23,927 bases of DNA from CAZGCA01 sp964524145 (GTDB lineage: Bacteria > Hydrogenedentota > CAZGCA01), in the NCBI GenBank assembly GCA_964524145.1, contig CAZGCA010000095.1:1-23927 (forward strand), given 5' to 3'. Numbering within the stretch: the first letter of the stretch is position 1; each line of letters opens with the position of its first letter. The position numbers and the translations under genes are program-made. The notes below the pieces were generated by a model. That model was not told the origin of the DNA and made no database searches. It worked only from the letters and a program-made list of their open reading frames with translations. Below, piece by piece: positions 8,911 through 15,236 of this stretch.

Positions 8911-9861
8911 ATGCGAAGGAGCAGCAGATTCCCGTTACGGTGCTGTGTGGTCTGTGCTGCAGTTCTGTTTGCGGCAACGCTGCTGCCGGCGACAGCCCAG
9001 GCTCAGAAGATAGGGTTATCGATGCATTTCATGCGTGACGACTATGCTATCGCGTTCCGGGACGCGTTCCAGAAGGTGTGCACGCAGGAAGAAGTCCCTG
9101 TGGTCATAACGGACGGTGCCGCCAAAGCCTCGAAACAGTTGGCGGACCTCGAGAACCTGCTGGCTCAGAAGGTTGATGTACTGGTGATTATCCCGTGGGA
9201 CGAGAAGGCCGTATTGCGACCGATAGCGCGCGCCAACGCGGTAAACATCCCGGTTGTTGCCGTTACGCATATACCCGACGCCACGGTGAATGCAACGGTT
9301 GACGGCGGCGACCGCGCGAACGGCAAGGCTGCCGGCACGCTCCTTGCTGAGAGGCTTGCCGGGAAAGGCAAGGTCGTTCTGCTCGACATACCGGTCGCCA
9401 TGTGGCGTATCCAGGAACGTGTAAAGGGGTTCAAAGAGGCGCTCAAAGACACCGATATCGAGATCGTCGTCCACCAGAAGGTTGACACAGACGAAAAGGC
9501 CATGCGCGCTATCGAGGACGCTCTCACGGCACATCCGGACCTGCGAGGCATTTTCGCGACGTTCAGCAACCAGATACTCGGCGCGGCCGCGGCGCTCAAG
9601 GCCCGTGGAAAAAAAGACGTTGTGCTCACGGGAATTGACGCGGACCGTGCCATCATCCAGATGATCCGCGCCGGATGGGTAACGGGAACCGCGGCCCAGT
9701 TTCCCCGCGACCAGGGCACCAAGGCCGCCCAAGCCGCGGTCGCGTTGCTTCGAGGTGAGTCCGTCAAAGCGTTGTACCCCGTTCCAACCCAGATAGTCGA
9801 CTATGACAATGCCAAGGAGATGCAGGAACGAATCTGGGGCATCAAGTACACAGGCAAATGA
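8911..9861 (+). CDS. Sugar-type ABC transporter substrate-binding protein
   Basis: The product is 316 residues: a signal peptide (about 1-31, ending ATAQA-QK), then a periplasmic-binding-protein type I fold of the ribose/xylose group (Peripla_BP_4). Typical parts are KIGLSMHFMRDDYAIAFRDA at the first strand/helix, LLAQKVDVLVIIPWDEKAV, IPVVAVTH, DGGDRANGKAAG and VVLTGIDADRAIIQMIRAGW near the hinge. It should bind a monosaccharide or similar polar ligand outside the membrane and deliver it to the permease encoded 51 bases downstream. ATG 8911 is preceded by AGAAAGGA; an in-frame ATG at 8827 would add a non-signal-like leader and is unlikely. Confidence 0.92.
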   Translation: MRRSSRFPLRCCVVCAAVLFAATLLPATAQAQKIGLSMHFMRDDYAIAFRDAFQKVCTQEEVPVVITDGAAKASKQLADLENLLAQKVDVLVIIPWDEKAVLRPIARANAVNIPVVAVTHIPDATVNATVDGGDRANGKAAGTLLAERLAGKGKVVLLDIPVAMWRIQERVKGFKEALKDTDIEIVVHQKVDTDEKAMRAIEDALTAHPDLRGIFATFSNQILGAAAALKARGKKDVVLTGIDADRAIIQMIRAGWVTGTAAQFPRDQGTKAAQAAVALLRGESVKALYPVPTQIVDYDNAKEMQERIWGIKYTGK

Positions 9862-9912
9862 GTCAAGCTGGGACGGGCTCGTGACAGAAGGCGAGTTTGC
9901 CGAACGGCGCTT

Positions 9913-10863
9913 ATGACCATATCCCAACGTACCAAACGGTTTGTTGTTTCCCATCTGGAAGTCGTCAGCATTGCCTCTGCGTTCTTCTTAACCGTCATCT
10001 TCTTTTCGGTAAGGTCGGAATACTTTCGGACGTGGCTGAATGTCAAGAGCATTGCAGGGCAGACGGCGCCTATCGGGATCGTCGCGTTCGGCATGACCTT
10101 CGTTATCCTCTCGGGAGGAATAGACTTGTCGGTCGGTGCAGTGATCTCGATTGCAGGAATCACTGCGGCGAAGATCGTGGAGGCGGGCGGGAATACATGG
10201 CTCGCGGTTGTCGCGGCGTTGCTTGTCGGGTGCGCGGTCGGCCTGTTCAACGGTACCATCATCGTCAAAGGAAGAATCCAACCGTTTCTGGTAACGCTGG
10301 GCTCACTCAGCATCGTGAAAGGGCTCTCGCTTGTGCTCAGCGGAGGCCAGTCGTCCTATCTGTACGATGACACCTTTCTACAGGTGTTTGGCAGCGGCAC
10401 GTTCCTGATGGTGTGGACGTTGGCACTTCTGGTCGTGTGTCAGACGGCGGTGCGCATGACCAGGTTCGGCCGGCACGTGCAGGCGACAGGTTCGAACGCC
10501 GTTGCAGCGCGGCTGTCAGGTGTGAATGTCGATCTTGTGAGGGTTCGGGCGTACATCATATGCGGATTGCTTGCAGCCCTCAGCGGCCTGACCATGACGG
10601 GGCGGTTGACAAGCGCTTCGGCACAGACCGGCGACGGCATGGAGCTGGACGCGATAGCGGCAGTCGTGCTCGGGGGGACAGGGTTCACGGGCGAAGGCGG
10701 GTCGATGGTGGGGACCCTGTTCGGTGCGCTGATAATGGTGACCGTATCGAGCGGGCTCAACATCTCCGGCGTCGATCCCTACGTTCAGAATATCGTAAAA
10801 GGTGCCATCATTATCAGCGCGGTCTTGATAGGCGGCCTGAAGAACCGCGGCCGGGAAGCCTGA
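9913..10863 (+). CDS. ABC transporter permease, RbsC-like (BPD_transp_2)
   Basis: This 316-residue inner-membrane protein has about 8-10 helices. It carries the group's signatures: AFGMTFVILSGGIDLSVGAV, QPFLVTLGSLSIVKGL, the cytoplasmic coupling region FGRHVQATGSNAVAARLSGV and GGTGFTGEGGSMVGTLFGAL. It forms the channel for the upstream binding protein. In ribose-type systems the ATPase gene (RbsA, two ABC domains) is normally next to it; none is present between 7100 and 12700, so this pair must borrow an ATPase or has one elsewhere. The SD is poor. A short frame GTGACAGAAGGC... overlaps the start (TTATGA) but codes only 11 residues and is not called. Confidence 0.92.
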   Translation: MTISQRTKRFVVSHLEVVSIASAFFLTVIFFSVRSEYFRTWLNVKSIAGQTAPIGIVAFGMTFVILSGGIDLSVGAVISIAGITAAKIVEAGGNTWLAVVAALLVGCAVGLFNGTIIVKGRIQPFLVTLGSLSIVKGLSLVLSGGQSSYLYDDTFLQVFGSGTFLMVWTLALLVVCQTAVRMTRFGRHVQATGSNAVAARLSGVNVDLVRVRAYIICGLLAALSGLTMTGRLTSASAQTGDGMELDAIAAVVLGGTGFTGEGGSMVGTLFGALIMVTVSSGLNISGVDPYVQNIVKGAIIISAVLIGGLKNRGREA

Positions 10864-10884
10864 CGAGCGCGCCCGGGAACGCGC

Positions 10885-10907
10885 CTGCCTGTTGGTTGCA
10901 CAGGCAG
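10885..10907. terminator. Hairpin between convergent genes
   Basis: CTGCCTGT (10885-10892) and ACAGGCAG (10900-10907) form a perfect 8-bp stem with a 7-base loop, in the 70-base gap between the permease and the minus-strand amidohydrolase stop. There is no strong T tract on either side, so it may be a weak bidirectional terminator or only an RNA-stabilising hairpin. Confidence 0.45.
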
Positions 10908-10933
10908 TCTCGGCGGTTGACTTGTTTTCCGGA

Positions 10934-12676
10934 TCAGCTCAGAAGAGCTTCTCCCGCGTTGGCCGAACCGTCGACTTTACCGTTCTTCTTCACCTGCCTG
11001 CCGTTCATGAACACGGTTTCGATACCTGCCGGCGCGTTGTCGGTGTCGGCCACGGTGTTGTTATCAGTCACGCCCTTCCAGTCGAAGACGGTGATGTCCG
11101 CCGCCAATCCCTTCTTCAGGAAGCCGCGGTCTTTGAGGTTGACGCGTTCCGCGGAGGCGCCGGTCATCTTGCGGACGGCCTCTTCAAGCGAGATCAGCTT
11201 TCTATCCCGTGCGTATTGCAGGAGGAGCGGGAACGAGCCGTACGCTGCCGGGTTCTGAAGCCCGATTGCAGGTACGGCATCCGTCATGAACAAGCAAGCC
11301 GGATACTTGATCAGCGCGTCAATGACTTCCATGTCGCTGTAGTTGTGATTCAGCACCCGTGCGCGCCCCTTGCTCTTCTCAGAGATCTCCATAAGCGCTT
11401 CAAAAGGACTGATCCCTCGCTTCTCGGCGATCTGCCCGACGAACAGACCGTCATACTGGTTCAGGTCGGGGTGGTTGCCGTGGGTGATCTGGATGTCGTT
11501 GAAGCCGAAACCAAGCGCCGTCGAAAGAGCGGTAATCTCAGTCTCCAGTCTCTTTAACGCGTCGGGATCGTGATAGTTCTCGGGAAGGTTTGCGAGGAAC
11601 CACGGCGGCAGGACAACATTGATCACCGAGTTCCCGCAGTGGTACGGGTACGTGTCGATCATGATGTCGATACCTTCAGCCGCGGCCTCGTCCAACACAT
11701 CGAGGCACTGCTTGTACGTTCTATGAGATGCCGTCCCCGCGAACATGAGGTGCGAGTACTGCACGCGGACACCCGTTTCGCGCGCCACGTCGATCATCTC
11801 CTTGAGCGCGAGCACGTTGTGAGGAGGCCCGAGCGGGTTCAGCTCATACGCTCCGGATAAAGCCGAGTAGGCCCGCGCGTGGACGGTTACCACCTTCCCC
11901 TTCTCCTTCACCAGCCGCGCCACCTGCTTGATTTCATCCGTCGTGGCAAAGATGCCCGGCGCGTACTGCAACCCGAACGACACGCCCCACGCACCCTGGT
12001 CCATGGCTTCCTCGAACAGCATCAGAAGCTCTTTCATCTCGTCGTTGCTGAGCGGGGTCGGATCGTTCCCGCGTATCGAGGCACGCGTCGTGCCGTGACC
12101 GACCATCGTGACCAGGTTGTGGCTCATTCCCACGTTGCGCAGATGCGCGAAATACTCTTCCATCGTATCCCAATCGAGGTCTGAACCTCCGTACAGGATA
12201 GGTTTGATCCGTCTCTTGTGTTCGCTTCTCTTGCGAAACCCCGCCGCACCGTACCCGCAGTTTCCGGCTACAAACGTCGTGCACCCTTGCGCGGTAAACG
12301 GCGATTTCAGCTCTTCGCGGCCTACCATCGGCAGCACCCAATCCATGTGCGAGTGAACGTCGATGAACCCGGGTGCGATCACTTTCCCCGTGCAATCGAT
12401 AGTCTCGCAATCGATCTCGATTGGGCCCTGCGATACTTCCTCGATCTTTTTCCCCTTGATAAGCAGGTTGCCGACCACGCCTTTCTTGCCGGTGCCGTCA
12501 ACAATAAGTCCGTTCTTAAACAGCGTACACCGTTCCGAAACCGACGCTTCCACCACGACCGATTTCAGTACTGGGTGAGCCAACAACGCACCTGAAGCCG
12601 TCGCTCCAACCTTCAGAAACCCTCTGCGTGTTGTCTGCTTCGTTCGATCATTCCCGCATTCTCTTTTGGTAGTCAC
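10934..12676 (-). CDS. Tat-exported D-aminoacylase-type amidohydrolase
   Basis: The product is 580 residues. Near the N-terminus is a Tat signal, TTRRGFLKVGATASGALLA (Arg17-Arg18). The amidohydrolase fold follows: LFKNGLIVDGTG, then the metal motif IDVHSHMDW (His108, His110), then GNCGYGA (Cys140), FGLQYAPGIFATTDEI, VHARAYS, VQYSHLMFAG, ITHGNHPD and MTDAVPAIG; the C-terminal part has KGLAADITVFDW and TVFMNGRQV. This order matches N-acyl-D-amino-acid deacylases (D-aminoacylase family), which hydrolyse N-acyl amides; related members act as dihydropyrimidinase-like or peptide deacylases, so the substrate is uncertain. I chose GTG 12676 because GGAGG lies 7 bases before it; an in-frame GTG at 12694 overlaps that SD. 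It is transcribed alone, converging on the ABC genes. Confidence 0.9.
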   Translation of the reverse strand: MTTKRECGNDRTKQTTRRGFLKVGATASGALLAHPVLKSVVVEASVSERCTLFKNGLIVDGTGKKGVVGNLLIKGKKIEEVSQGPIEIDCETIDCTGKVIAPGFIDVHSHMDWVLPMVGREELKSPFTAQGCTTFVAGNCGYGAAGFRKRSEHKRRIKPILYGGSDLDWDTMEEYFAHLRNVGMSHNLVTMVGHGTTRASIRGNDPTPLSNDEMKELLMLFEEAMDQGAWGVSFGLQYAPGIFATTDEIKQVARLVKEKGKVVTVHARAYSALSGAYELNPLGPPHNVLALKEMIDVARETGVRVQYSHLMFAGTASHRTYKQCLDVLDEAAAEGIDIMIDTYPYHCGNSVINVVLPPWFLANLPENYHDPDALKRLETEITALSTALGFGFNDIQITHGNHPDLNQYDGLFVGQIAEKRGISPFEALMEISEKSKGRARVLNHNYSDMEVIDALIKYPACLFMTDAVPAIGLQNPAAYGSFPLLLQYARDRKLISLEEAVRKMTGASAERVNLKDRGFLKKGLAADITVFDWKGVTDNNTVADTDNAPAGIETVFMNGRQVKKNGKVDGSANAGEALLS

Positions 12677-13049
12677 AACACGTCCTCCAGACACGTCTGC
12701 AAAGCAGCGGTCTTTGACTCTAACAACTACAGCTTCGGAATCTCAGTCCGAGCTTTCCCTGCCTGTCCTTAAGTATAACAATATCGGCCGCGAATTGCAC
12801 GTCTGCAAACAGAAGAAACGGCTGCAGAACGACTTGGCCATTTGCGGGCGTATCAGTTATACAGAAAGCACAGGCAGCGCTATCTGCCGCAACCCGCATG
12901 TTTACTGGCTTCCAGGGGATTGCTCGTGTCGCTCAGAACCCATTCGTGTCAAAAGTGTGTCAACTTTGGCCCGTAGCGGCCCTTCAGAGGCGGCGCGTTT
13001 GCAGCGGACTCGGAAGAGGCCAGCGAGGAAAGGAGCAGGTGATAGACAG
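12677..13049. other. Gap upstream of the amidohydrolase; no gene seen
   Basis: I see no convincing gene in these 373 bases. A minus-strand -10-like TATACT (complement of 12772-12777) lies about 95 bases before the amidohydrolase start, with no clear -35. The sequence GTGTCAA occurs twice within 14 bases near 12946-12966; on the minus strand this reads as two TTGACA boxes, but no -10 follows at the right distance. Confidence 0.4.
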
Positions 13050-13241
13050 GTGACATTGACAGGCACAGCATACAGGACTTATCAGGAGCAAGAGCTGTTA
13101 GAGCGCATCGCAGCAGACCCGCCCACACAGCCGCTCAAAGTGTTGACGCCGATTAAAGCCATCCGCGCAAAGTGCAAATGGTGCATGTGCGACAGCGCGG
13201 CAGAGATACGCCGCTGCCGTCTGGACGGACTGATGTGTTGA
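13050..13241 (+). CDS. Small cysteine-rich protein, apparently truncated
   Basis: From GTG 13050 the frame codes 63 residues. The C-terminal part, IKAIRAKCKWCMCDSAAEIRRC, matches a pattern I associate with a small, often phage- or mobile-element-borne protein family (AIRAKC-x2-C...E(V/I)R-x-C...DC-x-L-x-PYR-x-G). The usual final DC-L-PYR-G segment is missing: the frame ends at LDGLMC. In the same frame beyond the TGA the translation goes on as HGRRRG and reaches the integrase remnant, so a deletion may have fused the two. AAAGGAG (13029-13035) lies 14 bases upstream, rather far. The function is unknown; family assignment is from memory of the motif only. Confidence 0.4.
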   Translation: MTLTGTAYRTYQEQELLERIAADPPTQPLKVLTPIKAIRAKCKWCMCDSAAEIRRCRLDGLMC

Positions 13242-13307
13242 CATGGGCGACGGCGCGGCATATACTCTGTGACAGAAGCTACGGGGGTATGCCTACGGAG
13301 TCGTATG

Positions 13308-13439
13308 GTGGGAGACAGGGAGAGAAGGCACACTGTTCGGGAGCTGGTCGGTCACAAGCACGTGAAAACGACGATGGTGTACACCCATGTGTTGAACCGT
13401 GGCGGTAAGGGGGTGCGCAGTCCTGCTGATGGCCTGTGA
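13308..13439 (+). pseudogene. intI: Integron integrase (IntI), C-terminal remnant
   Basis: The frame ending at TGA 13437-13439 reads HTVRELVGHKHVKTTMVYTH followed by VLNRGGKGVRSPADGL. This is the diagnostic C-terminus of integron integrases: the conserved GHK histidine region, the catalytic Tyr in TTMVYTHV (codon 13380-13382), and the IntI-typical NRGG-GVRSP-D tail that distinguishes IntI from XerC/D. Only about 36 family-like residues remain; the upstream frame has no Arg boxes or IntI-specific insert, so the gene is inactive. It lies on the same strand as the cassettes, upstream of them, the 'reverse' arrangement reported for Blastopirellula marina, Treponema denticola and Chlorobium phaeobacteroides, unlike class 1 integrons where intI diverges from the cassettes. 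Confidence 0.85.
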
Positions 13440-13613
13440 CGCAGCGTGTTTGGGTGCGGGGATACCCAGTCTGGGTAAGACGCGGTGGTAAGTGCCGGCT
13501 GTCTCGATAACGCATTGTTTAAGAGTCGGTTATGGCTGATTGGAGGACATCCCAGAATGCGGGATACCCAGCGGAAGCCCGCGTTTTGGAGTGTTACCCA
13601 ATCTGGGGAATCA
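13440..13613. repeat. Palindrome cluster between intI remnant and first cassette
   Basis: A perfect palindrome TACCCAG-T-CTGGGTA occupies 13463-13477. The half motif recurs as GATACCCAG (13563-13571), and as an imperfect inverted pair TACCCA...TGGGGA (13595-13609). ATCCC/GGGAT (13549-13565) and GCGGG/CCCGC (13560-13583) are further inverted pairs. No gene is visible here. In integrons this interval holds attI with extra integrase-binding repeats, so these may be such sites or an operator; this is inference. Confidence 0.5.
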
Positions 13614-13637
13614 CTAGTTAGGCGCTTAGATAACTAG
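13614..13637 (+). other. attI-like junction of the first cassette
   Basis: GTTAGGC (13617-13623) fits the integron core-site consensus GTTRRRY, giving a crossover between 13617 and 13618. It lies in a perfect inverted repeat CTAGTTA (13614-13620) / TAACTAG (13631-13637), the expected paired-core layout of a simple site. It is the first core site after the integrase remnant and 27 bases before the first cassette gene's SD and start, where attI belongs. Confidence 0.65.
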
Positions 13638-13650
13638 AGGGAGTCTGAAG

Positions 13651-13863
13651 ATGCACATTCTATGGGGTGGCTTGACAGCGACAGTAGGCCTGTTCATGTT
13701 CATCTGCGGCCGATTAAAGAGCGAGTTTGTGATCTATCGCCTTATGGCCGCCCGCTCGAAGTTCCTATGGGGCAAGAACGTGCATAAGTTCTATCAGGTT
13801 GCAGGAATCATGGTAATTATCTTTGGATTATTGATGGCGTTAGGATACATCCCAACAAAATAG
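13651..13863 (+). CDS. Cassette 1: small two-helix membrane protein
   Basis: The product is 70 residues with two hydrophobic segments (about 4-20 and 49-66) and a basic loop between them, FVIYRLMAARSKFLWGKNVHKFYQVAG. The sequence resembles a conserved hypothetical family seen in many bacteria and in gene cassettes, with an Arg/Trp-rich loop before a G-rich second helix. The function is unknown. SD-like GAGGGA lies 8 bases before ATG 13651. The stop lies 25 bases before attC1. Confidence 0.8.
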   Translation: MHILWGGLTATVGLFMFICGRLKSEFVIYRLMAARSKFLWGKNVHKFYQVAGIMVIIFGLLMALGYIPTK

Positions 13864-13888
13864 GATTTCACTCTCAGTGACTATTGAC

Positions 13889-13948
13889 ACCTAACAAGTC
13901 GCTGCACTGGACGCCGACAAGCGGCGCCAGTGAGCTCAATCGTTAGGT
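13889..13948 (+). other. attC1
   Basis: R'' ACCTAAC (13889-13895) is perfectly complementary to R' GTTAGGT (13942-13948). The inner stem pairs CACTGG and CGCC (13905-13915) with GGCG and CCAGTG (13923-13932), leaving A13911 unpaired, the extrahelical base expected for strand choice by IntI. The loop is short. Confidence 0.93.
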
Positions 13949-14034
13949 GACATGTTATAGCTGATGCAATCTGTCATAGACCGTTTCGAAGACGCGGCGA
14001 CAACCGCCCGGAATAGTACACCGCAAGGAGCGAC

Positions 14035-14754
14035 ATGACTTCTGCCGAGCTTGAGCCTCGCCAGACAACGCCGAGAGAGTCTCAGAGCGAATCGCACAGA
14101 CAACGCCGGAATGTCGTAATCATCTTCGCGGTTGTGCTCGTCCTCTTTCTCGGGCCCCTGCTTGCTTTTATCTTTGCTGAACGTTGGGCAGTTGCACGCC
14201 AAGGTTCAGATTTGGCACTAATGCTGTCCGTGATGTTCTTACCGCTCGTCGCGATATTGGCGCTTCTTATATTTGCATTCGGAGTGCTCTCTCTTCCCTT
14301 TGCGCTCTTTTCCCGATCGAGACGGCCACTTACCTTTGGGGTTTTAGTCGGCTCTCTTGCATTTCTGGTAGGAACAATTGCGGGAATACGTATTGGCGGG
14401 CGCATAAGGCACAATGGTTTTGTTCAACTAGCACAGCGAAGTACCCCTTTAGTCCAGGCTATTAGGGAATATGAAGACAAGAACAGACGACCGCCGGAGA
14501 GGTTGGATGACCTTACGCCTGGGTATATTCCGGTTGTTCCTTCTACTGACATGGCGGCTTATCCGAACTATGAATACATGTGTGGAGAGGAGGCAGAACG
14601 CTTTGATGGAAATCCCTGGGTCCTGCTTGTCAGGACCCCTTCTGGTCCCATCAATTGGGACATGTTCATGTATTTTCCACTGCAGAATTATCCGGAAGCT
14701 GGCTATGGTGGCCGGATTGAGGATGTGGGCGATTGGGCATACGTACACGAGTAG
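14035..14754 (+). CDS. Cassette 2: membrane protein with pseudopilin-like C-terminal domain
   Basis: The product is 239 residues. A polar, Glu/Arg-rich head (1-24) is followed by three hydrophobic segments (about 26-48, 60-86 and 98-122). The C-terminal part, LVQAIREYEDKNRRPPERLD then DLTPGYIPVVPSTD, has the pattern of type II secretion pseudopilin-like solvent domains (helix with YEDKNxxPP, then L-x-PxYIPxxP). It ends with YFPLQNYPE and RIEDVGDWAYVHE. No prepilin cleavage motif is present, so it is not itself a pilin; similar proteins occur as cassette genes of unknown role. AAGGAG (14025-14030) supports ATG 14035. Confidence 0.85.
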   Translation: MTSAELEPRQTTPRESQSESHRQRRNVVIIFAVVLVLFLGPLLAFIFAERWAVARQGSDLALMLSVMFLPLVAILALLIFAFGVLSLPFALFSRSRRPLTFGVLVGSLAFLVGTIAGIRIGGRIRHNGFVQLAQRSTPLVQAIREYEDKNRRPPERLDDLTPGYIPVVPSTDMAAYPNYEYMCGEEAERFDGNPWVLLVRTPSGPINWDMFMYFPLQNYPEAGYGGRIEDVGDWAYVHE

Positions 14755-14764
14755 TTGACGCCTA

Positions 14765-14821
14765 CCCTAACCAGCGGATCGAGTCGGACGCTTCGCACCG
14801 CTCATCCGCGGAACGTTCGAA
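14765..14821 (+). other. attC2
   Basis: R'' is CCCTAAC (14765-14771) and R' is GTTCGAA (14815-14821), which belongs to cassette 3. The stem pairs CGGAT and GAG (14775-14783) with CTC and ATCCG (14801-14808), leaving C14780 unpaired. It is almost the same sequence as attC6. Confidence 0.9.
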
Positions 14822-14838
14822 TCAGAAAGGAGATTGCG

Positions 14839-15156
14839 ATGAGATTCACATCCGTGTTCTTGTTGATTGCTCTCCTAGTGCCTGTGTGCGGTTGTTACGA
14901 CCAGTCAGCGTACGACGCGGCGCTGCGAGCAGATGAAGAACGACGTGGAGCGGCATGGGCAGAGGTCGAGCGACGCCAAGCTGAGGAAACTGCACGCAAG
15001 GAAAAAGCATGGGCCGAGCGGGAAGCGCAGCTCGAAAAGGAGAAAGAACTGCTGAAGCGATCTGAAGCACTTCTGACCAAGCAAGAGGAACAGGCGAAGC
15101 GTTTCGACGCGATCCTCGAGAAATGGGAGTCTCTATCGCCTCCCAAGAATCAATGA
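14839..15156 (+). CDS. Cassette 3: small coiled-coil lipoprotein
   Basis: The product is 105 residues. MRFTSVFLLIALLVPVCGC is a lipoprotein signal with lipidated Cys19 (VCGC is an acceptable lipobox). The mature part is one long charged helix (about 27-95) rich in Glu, Lys, Arg and Ala, predicted coiled coil, with repeated EERRGAAWAEVERRQAEE-like stretches. It is likely an outer-membrane-anchored structural or spacer protein; no enzyme motif is present. AAAGGAG (14826-14832) sets ATG 14839. The stop is 2 bases before attC3, so the cassette carries almost no spare DNA. Confidence 0.85.
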   Translation: MRFTSVFLLIALLVPVCGCYDQSAYDAALRADEERRGAAWAEVERRQAEETARKEKAWAEREAQLEKEKELLKRSEALLTKQEEQAKRFDAILEKWESLSPPKNQ

Positions 15157-15158
15157 GA

Positions 15159-15216
15159 TTCGAACAAACGAATTCAGGCGACTCGTAATACTCGCGCCTG
15201 ATTCACGACGTTGTGC
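15159..15216 (+). other. attC3
   Basis: R'' TTCGAAC (15159-15165) is the exact complement of the core at the start of its own cassette (GTTCGAA at 14815). R' is GTTGTGC (15210-15216). The stem pairs GAAT and CAGGCG (15170-15180) with CGCCTG and ATTC (15195-15204), with T15174 unpaired. Confidence 0.92.
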
Positions 15217-15236
15217 TGAGAGGTGTGGAGTTAACC

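Noticed and set aside
9890..9915. Tiny GTG frame of 11 codons overlapping the permease start
   Set aside because: It is too short to judge and has no SD; it could be chance rather than a leader peptide or ATPase remnant.
10413..11258. 281-codon + strand frame crossing the permease end and the amidohydrolase 3' end
   Set aside because: It overlaps two genes with strong motifs in other frames, and its translation is Arg-rich without domain signals.
12666..13049. Upstream part of a 191-codon frame that ends in the Cys-rich protein
   Set aside because: Only the part after 13050 has family-like sequence; the earlier part overlaps the amidohydrolase start and has no SD.
13506..13537. GATAAC...GTTATGG pair that looked like a short attC
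   Set aside because: The two boxes are only about 30 bases apart with no internal stem or unpaired base, so it cannot be a normal attC.
13440..13613. Possible CRISPR from recurring TACCCAG units
   Set aside because: The units are palindromes at unequal spacing, with no constant repeat-spacer pattern and no cas genes.
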